64,000 nt of DNA. It comes from an uncultured Chthonomonadaceae bacterium (GTDB taxonomy: Bacteria > Armatimonadota > Fimbriimonadia > Fimbriimonadales > Fimbriimonadaceae). Every line of letters begins with the position of its first letter. Within the stretch, counting starts at the first letter, position 1. A model generated the notes under the pieces. That model saw only the letters and a list, made by a program, of their open reading frames with translations. It had not been told where the DNA came from and ran no database searches. A program made the position numbers and the translations under genes. Below are positions 40,616 through 49,122 of the stretch, piece by piece. The stretch lies in contig CAMLDW010000007.1 in assembly GCA_946479035.1 (NCBI GenBank), forward strand, positions 1 through 64,000. Reading direction: 5' to 3'.

Positions 40616-41655
40616 GCGGCGATCCTCACGAACGCGCGCCCGCCAGCCAGCGGCGCGAGCATCTCTTTGATCCCCTTCTCGTCGAGCGTTACGTGCGCCG
40701 ACGAGTACTCCTTTTCGAGCGGACGGTCTACTTGGACCGGATCGAGCTGCTCGAGCATCGGCTGAATCACATAGTAGTCGCCGCGCTTGATCGTCCGGTA
40801 GCACTCCTCTTCGGAGACCATGATCTCGTGGATCTTCTCGCCAGGACGGATGCCGGTCACCAGCACCTCCACGTCGCGCCCATCGATCAGCGCCTTGGCC
40901 AGGTCCACGATCCGCGCGGATTCGACGAGCGGCACATAGGTCTCGCCGCGCTGTCCCGTGCGAAGCGCCTCGAAGACAGTGTCCACCGCCTGATCAAGGC
41001 TGAGGAGGAACCGCGTCATGTCGCGCGTCGTGATCGTCACCGGGCCGCCGTGCTCGATCTGCTCGAGAAACAGCGGCACCACCGAACCGCGAGAGGCGAT
41101 GACGTTGCCGTACCGCACTACGTTGAACCGCGTGTCCGGGCACTCGATGTTGCCGTTGATGAACACGCGCTCCATGATCGCCTTCGTCATCCCCATGACG
41201 TTGATCGGTTTGCACGCCTTATCGGTAGAGATCCCTACGACCTGCTCGACGCCAGGGCTCTGATCGCGGATCGCGCGGACGACGTTCTGCGCGCCAAGAA
41301 TGTTGGTCTTGACCGCCTCGTCCGGGAAGATCTCGCACGTCGGTACCTGCTTTAGCGCCGAGGCGTTGATCACGATGTCCACTCCCTTGAGCGCGCGGCA
41401 CACGGAATCGTACTCGCGCACGTTGCCAATGATGAACCGGAGGACGTCCTGCCCGCGCTCGTAGATGATGTCGTGCGTCGCGTTGGCGAGGTTGCGGTAG
41501 TCGACGCGCATCTGGTGCTGCTTCGCTTCGTCGCGAGAGAACACCGTGATGCGCCGCGGCATGCCGAGCTCTCCCGTGAGCATTCTTCGCACGACGGTCT
41601 TGCCGAGGCTCCCGGTGCCGCCGGTGACGAGAACGTGTTTGTCTTGGAGGATCAT
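40612..41655 (-). CDS. UDP-N-acetylglucosamine 4,6-dehydratase/5-epimerase (FnlA/CapE/WbjB-type)
   Basis: First committed step from UDP-GlcNAc to a 6-deoxy-L-hexosamine. The 347-residue SDR has the NAD motif VLVTGGTGSLGKTVVRRML, DEAKQHQMRVDY, INASALKQVPTCEIFPDEAVKTNILGAQNV and GISTDKACKPINVMGMTKAIME, and RYGNVIASRGSVVPLF, closely following the CapE/FnlA/WbjB group. The usual catalytic YxxxK is replaced by MGMTKA, as in several members of this group. The ATG at 41655 overlaps the upstream stop (ATGA). Later residues EKIHEIMVSEEECYRTIKRGDYYVIQP are also diagnostic. Confidence 0.9.
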   Translation of the reverse strand: MILQDKHVLVTGGTGSLGKTVVRRMLTGELGMPRRITVFSRDEAKQHQMRVDYRNLANATHDIIYERGQDVLRFIIGNVREYDSVCRALKGVDIVINASALKQVPTCEIFPDEAVKTNILGAQNVVRAIRDQSPGVEQVVGISTDKACKPINVMGMTKAIMERVFINGNIECPDTRFNVVRYGNVIASRGSVVPLFLEQIEHGGPVTITTRDMTRFLLSLDQAVDTVFEALRTGQRGETYVPLVESARIVDLAKALIDGRDVEVLVTGIRPGEKIHEIMVSEEECYRTIKRGDYYVIQPMLEQLDPVQVDRPLEKEYSSAHVTLDEKGIKEMLAPLAGGRAFVRIAA

Positions 41656-42533
41656 GACGTTTTCCATTTGTCGTAAGGAGTCGGGTCGCTCGCCATTGCG
41701 GCGACCATTTGTGGCCAACCAGGGGAAACGTAGCCGGTCTCTTCTGCGAACGCGGTCCCATCCAGCGTCCTGTCGACAGCGACTGTCTCGTCCATAACAA
41801 TCTCGGCTTCAGCCCTGAATGAGAGGTTGAGCAGACCGAGCAGCGCGCTCTTGTCGATCGGCTGCGATGCGACCTGCCACAATCCGCGCAGGCCCTTGTG
41901 CTCGAGGATGACGTTTGCAACGACATTCGAGAGCTCGTCCGTCGTCACTCCACTGAACCGTGCGCGAGAATAGCCCTTCACGCGCCCGTGGCGGTTGGAT
42001 AGGAACCACTCCACCAAGCCTTGCGTCCCCGTCAGCTCGCGCCCTATGATCGAGGTCCGAAGCGTCACGGCCGTCCCGTCGCAGACTTCGCCCAGCGCCT
42101 TCGATCTTCCATAGAGGTCGCGTGCGTCGGCGGGGTCGCCCTCTCTATATCCGCCGCGCAAACCGCTAAAGACGCAGTCGGTGCTGACATGGATCAGCCG
42201 CGCCCCGTGCTTGCCGCACAGCGCGTTCAACCGGTGCGGGAAAAGCGAGTTGACTTCGATCGCGGCGACCGGGTCTTGCGCCGAAGCGTGCTGCTTCACG
42301 ATCCCGATACAGTTAACGACCGCCTGCGGGCGCACCAGCTCGATCGCCCTTTCGACCGTGGCGAGGTCCCGAGCGTCCACGCCGAGCACGGTCCTGTCCG
42401 GACAGTAGAACCCAAACCTCTGCAGGCCCGCCGGCTCTGAGCGCACCGTGACGTACGCCTCGATCGGCTCGGGCAGGCGCTGGCAGAGCTTGTGCCCCAG
42501 CATCCCCGTCCCGCCCAAAATCAGTGTCCGCAT
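41652..42533 (-). CDS. RmlD-like UDP-4-keto-deoxyhexosamine reductase
   Basis: Predicted C-4 reductase acting after the dehydratase. The 293-residue SDR has TLILGGTGMLGHKLCQRL, VNCIGIVKQ, LIHVSTDCVFSGLRGGYREGD and DLYGRSKALGEV with the YxxxK pair. It resembles RmlD and WbvR rather than CapF/FnlB, which carry an extra C-terminal cupin domain of about 100 residues that is absent here. The product may thus be a UDP-L-RhaNAc/L-QuiNAc-type rather than L-FucNAc-type sugar. A 102-base gap separates it from the upstream glycosyltransferase, the largest gap within the operon, so a secondary promoter is possible. Confidence 0.82.
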   Translation of the reverse strand: MRTLILGGTGMLGHKLCQRLPEPIEAYVTVRSEPAGLQRFGFYCPDRTVLGVDARDLATVERAIELVRPQAVVNCIGIVKQHASAQDPVAAIEVNSLFPHRLNALCGKHGARLIHVSTDCVFSGLRGGYREGDPADARDLYGRSKALGEVCDGTAVTLRTSIIGRELTGTQGLVEWFLSNRHGRVKGYSRARFSGVTTDELSNVVANVILEHKGLRGLWQVASQPIDKSALLGLLNLSFRAEAEIVMDETVAVDRTLDGTAFAEETGYVSPGWPQMVAAMASDPTPYDKWKTS

Positions 42534-42635
42534 GGTTAGCCCCGGTTAGGCCGCAAGTTGAGCCTGGGCCCAGTATTTTTATCGGGTCTTTGGCCCCCCA
42601 GCTTGACCCTTGAGGGGCCTGCGAGGGGCTTACTT

Positions 42636-44966
42636 TCAGGCTGCACGGACCCCCTCCGGGAACAAGTAGCTGCCAGCACCGCCGTGCTCTCCCTTAAGGC
42701 GCGAAGAGTAGTAGCCGCGCACGCATTGGACCGCAGCTCGGTAGCTCGCGCCGTCCATGTCCACAAACTCCTGAAGCGCCCGCGCCCACGCCGCAGGATC
42801 TTCGAGCGGGACGACCCGCCCGGCGCCGGCCGCGTCCATGTCGGACCACGGTGTGCGGTCGCTGATGACGCACGGCAGTCCCGAGGCCAGCGCCTCCGCG
42901 ATGACGTGACAGAAGTTCTCGCCGTGCGTCGAGAGCACGAACACATGGTGGCTAGAAAGAGTCTTCGGAACGACCGACTGCGGCAGCCCACCGTGCACCT
43001 TGACCGTCACGTTGGGCGGGAGCTGCGCGACCTCGCGCTGGCACTCCGCCCAGTACCGCTCGTCCTCGATCGGGCCGTAGACGTGCAGCTCTACGTCCCC
43101 CGTCAATTGACCCATCGCGCGGACCGTGAACTCGAGGTTCTTCATCCTCGATACGCGCGAAAGGAAAACAAACTTGCAATGGCCGGAGCGCTTATCTGGC
43201 CGGTCGTGGTCGCCGACATGGATCTGCGGCGCGGCCTCGCGTTCCACCGTGACCGGCACTTCGCCGATCTCCCTCGCGATGTCGCGCCTTTCGGGCTCAG
43301 CTGTCGCTTGCCACCCGAGCGAGCGGTAGAGTCCAACTCTCTTCGAAATTGCCAAGTACGCCCGCTTCCTCAGCGCTTTGATCGAAAGCGCGCCGCGCGA
43401 GAGCTCGCCCCTCGGCGCCAGCACGACGCTCTTCGCCTTTACTAGGCCGAACCACCGCAAGAGCAGCACAGCGCGCGTCATCCGCGAAAAGAAGCTGTTG
43501 AGATAGATGACGTCAGGGCGCACCGAACGCAGGACCCACAACACCTGGAACACTCCTAGCTCGTCGGGGCGCGCATAGAAAACCCGGGCCTCGTCTCGCT
43601 CGTTCCACTCCCCCGCGCGGACCGAATCGTACGGACTCTCGCTCCCAAGGTCGCGGTCGCGGGTGAAGATCATGAACTCCGACCTTCCAGCGTGGAGCGC
43701 AGCGCGGCGCGAGACCGATACCGCTGGCCCGCCTCCCTTGTAGCCCGGCAGGTAGTAGTCGACGAACGCCAAGATCTTCGTGCGCTTCGTCAAGTACGCC
43801 GAGAGCCGCTCCAAGTGCGCCTCCCACGTCTTGTTCCGCAAGACGTATTCTTGCGCGCACCGACCGATGTTGCGCCTCGATTCGTGCGGGAGCGACGCGA
43901 CGAACTCAATCGCTCTCGCAAGCGCCCTGGCCGATTCCTCTTCAAGCAAAAAGACGAACGCACCGAACTCCTCTTCGACGTGGCCCGTGCGCGTGCTCAG
44001 CAGCGGCACTCCGGTCGCCAGACACTCGACGACCTTTGAGGGGAAAACGTAGCGGTGCGTGACGAACTGCGTCGAACGCAGGTTGACGAGCAGGTCCGCG
44101 CTCCGATACGCATCGAGCACGCGCTGGTGCGTCACGCGGCCTTCAAAGCTGAGCCGTGTGTCTTTCGCCGCGTACTCTCGCACTTCCTTTTCGAGCGCGC
44201 CGCCGCCGAGCACGCTTACTCGCAGTCCCGGCGCGCTGCACAGCGGCAGAGCCTCCAGCAAGAGCCGCACCCCGTTCAGCTCGGAAAGCTGGCCCGCAAA
44301 CACGACGTGGAATCCGCCCTGGTCCGAGATCCGAGGCGAAAACGACCGCACGACGCTCTCTAGCACGCCGCCTTCCAAGACCAAGTGCCTGCGCCCGGGC
44401 GCGAAGTCGTCTACGATCGCTTTGTTGCACACGAGCAGCCCGTCCGCCTTCGCGATCAGCCTCGTCTGCAGCGCGAACTCTAGCCGCCGCATCCAGCCGT
44501 CGCTCACCACTTCGCCCGGAACGTAGATGTCGCCCACGAACGGCACAAACTCCATTCCTAGCATTCTGCAAACCGGCGCGACGAAGTACGCCGGAGGCGC
44601 GTTCAGGTTGTAACTGACCACGACCCGCCGCCGGCCCCTGTTCTTCACTCCCCACTTGAAGGTCGCCCACGCCGCAGAGAGCCCGAGCGTCACGATCTTG
44701 AGCGCGCCAAGGTTGACGTGCGCCAGCGAACGCGCTGCAAGCCCGTTCTGCATGTGCACGCTCCTCGGCAGATGAAACAGCGACTTCGATATGGGATAAG
44801 AAGGGACGGGAAAATAACAGTACACGGTCGGCCTAGGCAGCGAAGAACCCACGAGCGCGTCCAATAACCCTGTCTGAAAGAGCGAGCCGGCCGTGCTGGT
44901 CGCCGCGTTGCCGCCAGCCGCTCCACTCGGATCGAACGCGCCAAGGTAGAAGATCTCGAAGCTCAT
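42636..44966 (-). CDS. Fused double glycosyltransferase (two GT4-type domains)
   Basis: One uninterrupted 776-residue frame contains two complete GT-B glycosyltransferases. Domain 1 (about 1-400) starts FEIFYLGAFDPSGAAGGNAATST and has FHVVFAGQLSELNGVRLLLEAL and FPSKVVECLATGVPLLST. Domain 2 (about 400-776) restarts KILAFVDYYLPGYKGGGPAVSVSRRAALHAG and has KFVFLSRVSRMKNLEFTVRAM and SHHVFVLSTHGENFCHVIAEALASGLPCVIS. No stop or strong internal start separates them; a TTG near the junction could give a separate second protein. The fusion probably adds two successive sugars to one acceptor. Its ATG overlaps the upstream stop (ATGA). Confidence 0.83.
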   Translation of the reverse strand: MSFEIFYLGAFDPSGAAGGNAATSTAGSLFQTGLLDALVGSSLPRPTVYCYFPVPSYPISKSLFHLPRSVHMQNGLAARSLAHVNLGALKIVTLGLSAAWATFKWGVKNRGRRRVVVSYNLNAPPAYFVAPVCRMLGMEFVPFVGDIYVPGEVVSDGWMRRLEFALQTRLIAKADGLLVCNKAIVDDFAPGRRHLVLEGGVLESVVRSFSPRISDQGGFHVVFAGQLSELNGVRLLLEALPLCSAPGLRVSVLGGGALEKEVREYAAKDTRLSFEGRVTHQRVLDAYRSADLLVNLRSTQFVTHRYVFPSKVVECLATGVPLLSTRTGHVEEEFGAFVFLLEEESARALARAIEFVASLPHESRRNIGRCAQEYVLRNKTWEAHLERLSAYLTKRTKILAFVDYYLPGYKGGGPAVSVSRRAALHAGRSEFMIFTRDRDLGSESPYDSVRAGEWNERDEARVFYARPDELGVFQVLWVLRSVRPDVIYLNSFFSRMTRAVLLLRWFGLVKAKSVVLAPRGELSRGALSIKALRKRAYLAISKRVGLYRSLGWQATAEPERRDIAREIGEVPVTVEREAAPQIHVGDHDRPDKRSGHCKFVFLSRVSRMKNLEFTVRAMGQLTGDVELHVYGPIEDERYWAECQREVAQLPPNVTVKVHGGLPQSVVPKTLSSHHVFVLSTHGENFCHVIAEALASGLPCVISDRTPWSDMDAAGAGRVVPLEDPAAWARALQEFVDMDGASYRAAVQCVRGYYSSRLKGEHGGAGSYLFPEGVRAA

Positions 44967-46270
44967 GCCCTCTGCACCACCCGGCTCCGCGCGTGCGAAC
45001 CCGCCCGCAGACGTATTAGTCCCCACACTGCGAGCCAAGAGTAGAACGCAACGACCCCCTCGCCGTCCTGTAGCATCCGGTTCGTAGCAGGAAGATAGAA
45101 GAGCAGCGTGGCGAGCAGGGTGAACGCCACGACGGACGCAGGGCTCCTCCCGCCCAAGGCGTCGATCCACGCGAGCGCGAACAGCCTGCCCAAAAAGAAC
45201 ATCAATAGCACCGTGCCGAGGAATCCAAGGTCGTTCGCAAAGTACGGGTACGCGGTGCACCACTGCACCGGATAATTGAATCCGTCCTTCTCCGATATCT
45301 GCACAGGCAGCGACCTGGATTCAAATCCCTCGTCCTTCGTCGCGCGCGCCCAGTTGCGCGTCAAGAACATGCTGTGACCGAGTCCGTACATCGGCTGCAC
45401 GTCGCGGTCGAGCGCAAGGCTCAGCCCAAAGTAGCCGGTCGTGAAGTAGTGCATCAGCCCAAGGAACCCGGGCCGCATCTCTGCGGGAACGAAAGCTAGC
45501 ACCGGCTTGTCCTGGTCGGGGGCGCTGTGCGTCACGGGGTTGAAGCCGTAGTCCGCGGTCTGCTGCCCAATCCGACTGACGTGGGAAAACACGAAGTAAC
45601 AGGCGAACGCGACGATCGCGAACGCGCACGCAATGCTCCCGATCGCTTTCGCGCGGCGGCTCCAGAGCGTCACCCCCGCCCAGTGCGCCCCGAGCGACGC
45701 GAGCGATACCGCGATGATGAGGTCCGCTATGTCGCGCCGCTGCCCCGTGGCGATAGAGAGCAGCGCGATCACAAGGATCGACGCGACGAGCCCGATGCGC
45801 AGCCCGCGCCCCAGCCGCGACCAGTAGAAAACGCCGAGCGGCACGAGCGCGGCGAGCCAAGGCGCAAGCACGATCCGCACGTACGAAGCGAAGTTCGTCG
45901 CCCCCTCGGTGTATGCGTGCGACTCCGCGTAAGCCCGCCCTGGGTCCATAATCCCCCCCACGACGTCCGGCACCCACCGCCCGGTCTTCGCGTAGCTCGT
46001 CAGAGGGAGCGCGATCGCCGTCAACACAAGGCTCCATACCACCAGCCTCTTGTAGTCGATCGCGTTCTCCGTCGCCCTCGGCGCGCGGTGAGCGACACCG
46101 AGGTAACCGAAGAGGATCGCTACGTGGCACGCGATGACGAACGTGTACAGCCCCGATGGGTCGCGCATCGGCCACGACCACGGCCCGAACGCGAAGGCAC
46201 CGAGCGTCAGCCACAAGAACGCTTGAAGCACGACCAACGGCGCGAGCCGAGTAAACCAGCCGAACTTCAC
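44963..46270 (-). CDS. Wzy-like polysaccharide polymerase
   Basis: The 435-residue protein has about ten to twelve membrane segments and long periplasmic loops, the layout of Wzy/O-antigen polymerases, which join repeat units on the outer face of the inner membrane. Segments include LVVLQAFLWLTLGAFAFG, YTFVIACHVAILFGYLGVA and GLRIGLVASILVIALLSIATG; TGQRRDIADLIIAV and an arginine-containing loop GRAYAESHAYTEG are seen. Sequence identity within this family is low, so the call rests on topology and context between flippase and glycosyltransferase. The GTG start overlaps the upstream stop (GTGA). Confidence 0.75.
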   Translation of the reverse strand: MKFGWFTRLAPLVVLQAFLWLTLGAFAFGPWSWPMRDPSGLYTFVIACHVAILFGYLGVAHRAPRATENAIDYKRLVVWSLVLTAIALPLTSYAKTGRWVPDVVGGIMDPGRAYAESHAYTEGATNFASYVRIVLAPWLAALVPLGVFYWSRLGRGLRIGLVASILVIALLSIATGQRRDIADLIIAVSLASLGAHWAGVTLWSRRAKAIGSIACAFAIVAFACYFVFSHVSRIGQQTADYGFNPVTHSAPDQDKPVLAFVPAEMRPGFLGLMHYFTTGYFGLSLALDRDVQPMYGLGHSMFLTRNWARATKDEGFESRSLPVQISEKDGFNYPVQWCTAYPYFANDLGFLGTVLLMFFLGRLFALAWIDALGGRSPASVVAFTLLATLLFYLPATNRMLQDGEGVVAFYSWLAVWGLIRLRAGSHARSRVVQRA

Positions 46271-47778
46271 GCCGCACCTCGCAAAAACCGTGAAGTGAAC
46301 GCGCGGCGGCGTACGGCGAGGGCAGGGTCCGTCAAAAAAAGCACCGTGATCGCGAGCGCGCAAACGAGAAAACCGCTCACGACCGCAACGAGCCATCCGC
46401 CGAGCGCGCCCCAAAGTCCGATGCCGACGGCGAGGGCCAGCGGCAGTGCGCGCCAAACCCATACTTTCAATTCTCGAGCGCGTTGATCGTCGCACTCAAG
46501 CATCTTCCTCAGCCACCGCGAAGCCCACGCACCCGAGGCGAGCGCTGTGACCACCGCGCCGATCGGAAGCCCGACCGGCCCGAGCGCGCGCGCAAGACCG
46601 AACATCAGCGCCAGCCGCGCTCCGCACTCGAGCAGCAGTGCGGCGGACGCCGCCTGGTGCCGCCCGGTGGAGCGAAGAAGAGAGATCTGCATGTAGGACC
46701 AGCCGCCCGTGCCCGCGGCGAACGCGAGCGCGAGCGTCAGCGCAAAGCCCCCGTACATCACAGTGCCGACCCAGTTCGCGACCAGGGTCGCGTTTGCGGC
46801 GACGTACGCCGAGAGCAGCGAGAGCGCCGCGACGAAGTACGTCGACTCGAGCTCGCCGTACACCGTGCGCGTCCTCGGAGCGTCTCCTTCGGCGAAAAGG
46901 TGCGCAAACCCTCCGTAGGAGGCGTGGCCGATCATGTCTAGGACGCCGCGCACCAGATCCGCCACCTTGCGCGTCACTCCCAGCACCGCCGCCGCGACCG
47001 GGCCGAACGTCACCGCAGCGATCGTCACCATGCTGTTGTTCATCAGCGCATAGCCGATCCCTGCGGCGAAGAGCGGCGGGCAGTGCTTGCCTATGTCCGT
47101 CATCGCCGCGCGCGTCGGCCGCAGCGAAGAAACGATCTCGCGGTCCGTCCGCAAAACGAGAAAGGCGACCGCTCCCAAAAGCGTGACGCACGCGCGCAGC
47201 ACCAGCCCGATGGCGATCGCGACAAGCCCGTGGCCCGTCGCCAGCAGTGCCGCAGTGACGGCGAAACCGGCCACGACGCCGGCAAGCGTGAACCCCTGCA
47301 CCATGACCGTGTCCTGCAGCCCGCGCGAAAGCCCGACGACCCCATAGCCCAGCAAGGTCGCCGCCACTGCGACGCCGCACAGCCTCATCGCGTCTGCGAG
47401 CGACTGCGCCTCGGCCCCTTGCACGCCGACCCACGGCCCCACCGCGGGCGCGACCAGCCAGATGACCGCGTACATCAAGAGCGCGATGCAGCCCAGTGCG
47501 ACCAGCGAAGCGCCCAGGTGCGCGCCGATTTCGCGCATCTTCCCTTCTGCGAGGAACGCGCCCGTCCGCTGAACGAGCAAGTTTGGGATCCCGAAGTCGA
47601 ACGCGAGCATCCAAACGGTCATCTCGCCCGTCGCCAGCCACGCGCCATAGAGCCTCGGCCCGACGGCGTTTAAATAGAGAGGAAGGAGGACGAGGGACTG
47701 TAGCGCCGCGACGAGGGTCACGGCAGTGGAGCCAGCGAGGGTCGCGTACGCCGAGCGCCGTCTGCCGACTTGCGCCAT
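46267..47778 (-). CDS. Wzx-like polysaccharide flippase
   Basis: Moves lipid-linked repeat units across the inner membrane. The 503-residue product has about twelve to fourteen membrane helices and opens like the PST/MOP family: YATLAGSTAVTLVAALQSLVLLPLYLNAVGPRLYGAWLATGEMTVWMLAFDFGIPNLLVQ. MNNSMVTIAAVTFGPVAAAVLGVTRKVADL in the middle matches the second half repeat. Its start codon shares a base with the wzz stop (TAATG). The neighbour polymerase and exporter support the assignment. Confidence 0.83.
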   Translation of the reverse strand: MAQVGRRRSAYATLAGSTAVTLVAALQSLVLLPLYLNAVGPRLYGAWLATGEMTVWMLAFDFGIPNLLVQRTGAFLAEGKMREIGAHLGASLVALGCIALLMYAVIWLVAPAVGPWVGVQGAEAQSLADAMRLCGVAVAATLLGYGVVGLSRGLQDTVMVQGFTLAGVVAGFAVTAALLATGHGLVAIAIGLVLRACVTLLGAVAFLVLRTDREIVSSLRPTRAAMTDIGKHCPPLFAAGIGYALMNNSMVTIAAVTFGPVAAAVLGVTRKVADLVRGVLDMIGHASYGGFAHLFAEGDAPRTRTVYGELESTYFVAALSLLSAYVAANATLVANWVGTVMYGGFALTLALAFAAGTGGWSYMQISLLRSTGRHQAASAALLLECGARLALMFGLARALGPVGLPIGAVVTALASGAWASRWLRKMLECDDQRARELKVWVWRALPLALAVGIGLWGALGGWLVAVVSGFLVCALAITVLFLTDPALAVRRRAFTSRFLRGAA

Positions 47779-49121
47779 TATGCGGCCTCGTCGAGCTCGA
47801 TGCGCTCCTTGCCGCCCCTCTTCTTCCGCGGCCGCCCGAGCGCGCTCGCCAGCGAGACTGCCGCGAACAGACCGAGCGCGAGAGAGAGCGCCGTGTTCCT
47901 CAAGATGCTCTTATTGACCGGCTCGTCGCCCAGGTGCGGCGCGTCGAGCACCTCCCACCTGTTCGGGTCGCGGGCCTGTTGGATCGATGCGACCTGCGCC
48001 TGCTCCTGCAGTTGCTGAAGGATCACCGTGTGCGTCCCGAGCTCGCGCATCAGGCGCGTCAGCTCGCCCGCCTCTTCCGGCGCGAGCGCAGCGAGCCGTG
48101 CGACGGCCGTGATCTGCGCCTCCAGCGCGACCCGGTCCGCCATCAGCCCAGGCAGCTTCTGCGCGTCCGAGAACTGCGGGTCGATCAGCCCCTCGTGAGT
48201 CGCCTTCGCGTACTTCTCGAGCTCGCCCTGGAGCTGCGCCTTGGCGATGCGGATCTTCTCCTCGATCATCTTGATCTCTGGGGCGGTGGGCGAGAACGAG
48301 AGCTGCGCCGTGCGAAGGTCGTACTCCAAATCGGCGAGCGTCCCGCGCCACTTCTCAGTGCCGGGGAACGGCGTCGGCAGCTCTCCGCCGTCCGCCGCCA
48401 CCTTGTCGCTCCAGTCCTGCGCCTGCCTGATCTGCGAGTCCACCTTCGCGTACTGGATCTCCAGTTCGCGCAGCGTCGCCACCCAGTTCGTCGGCGTAGC
48501 GATGAGCGAGCTCTGCTTTCCGTTCCCCGAGGGCGTCAGCGTCGGCGCAGTGACCGCGTGCTGCTGGAAGTCCAGCAGCTTCGACTCACAGTCCGAGACG
48601 CTTGCCTGCTCCTGGGCGATCTTTGACTGCAGCACTTCGACGTCGTTCTGCGCGAGCGGCATGTTCAGCGAGCTGTTGATGTCCCGCAGCGCCTGTAGCC
48701 GCAGCGACACCACGTTCATCGCGAGCGAAGGGTCCTTGCTCCTTGCAGAGACAGTGATCGTGTTCTGCATCGCTTGGTCGAGCACGGTGCTCATCGTCTC
48801 GACCTCTTTGCTCCTGAGCCCGGTCGCCTTCGCGACAAAATCGAGCGTGTGTGCGCTCTCCAATATCCCCGTGTACACGCGCACCGGCGTCGGCCCGCCG
48901 AGCGCAGACGCGATCGAGCCGGTGTCGTCGCCGCTCAGCCCAAGCGCGCTCGGCTGCCGGACAGGAAAGATGATCGTCGCCTTCGCTTCCCATACTGCGG
49001 GGGCGAAGAGCGTGTACGCGACGCCAAGGCCTACAGCCAACAGCACCACGCACGCGACGAGGGGCTTGCGCTCCTTGACCGCGGCAAACAACGGCGTGGC
49101 TTCTTGGGGCTCGGTCTGCAT
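47778..49121 (-). CDS. Wzz/GumC-like chain-length determinant protein
   Basis: Inner-membrane co-polymerase that sets polymer length. The 447-residue protein has two membrane helices near its ends (PLVACVVLLAVGLGVAYTLFAPAVW and SILRNTALSLALGLFAAVSLASALG) enclosing a long periplasmic coiled-coil region (LRELEIQYAKVDSQIRQAQDW, TRLMRELGTHTVILQQLQEQAQV), ending in a basic cytoplasmic tail GRPRKKRGGKERIELDEAA. There is no Walker motif, so the BY-kinase partner found in many such systems is either absent or encoded elsewhere. One base separates it from the exporter gene's stop codon. Confidence 0.85.
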   Translation of the reverse strand: MQTEPQEATPLFAAVKERKPLVACVVLLAVGLGVAYTLFAPAVWEAKATIIFPVRQPSALGLSGDDTGSIASALGGPTPVRVYTGILESAHTLDFVAKATGLRSKEVETMSTVLDQAMQNTITVSARSKDPSLAMNVVSLRLQALRDINSSLNMPLAQNDVEVLQSKIAQEQASVSDCESKLLDFQQHAVTAPTLTPSGNGKQSSLIATPTNWVATLRELEIQYAKVDSQIRQAQDWSDKVAADGGELPTPFPGTEKWRGTLADLEYDLRTAQLSFSPTAPEIKMIEEKIRIAKAQLQGELEKYAKATHEGLIDPQFSDAQKLPGLMADRVALEAQITAVARLAALAPEEAGELTRLMRELGTHTVILQQLQEQAQVASIQQARDPNRWEVLDAPHLGDEPVNKSILRNTALSLALGLFAAVSLASALGRPRKKRGGKERIELDEAA

Positions 49122-49122
49122 G

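Noticed and set aside
39743..41355. Several long plus-strand frames across the sugar-nucleotide genes
   Set aside because: They are shadows of the minus-strand epimerase and dehydratase genes; translated sequences lack family motifs and are rich in Arg, His and Pro.
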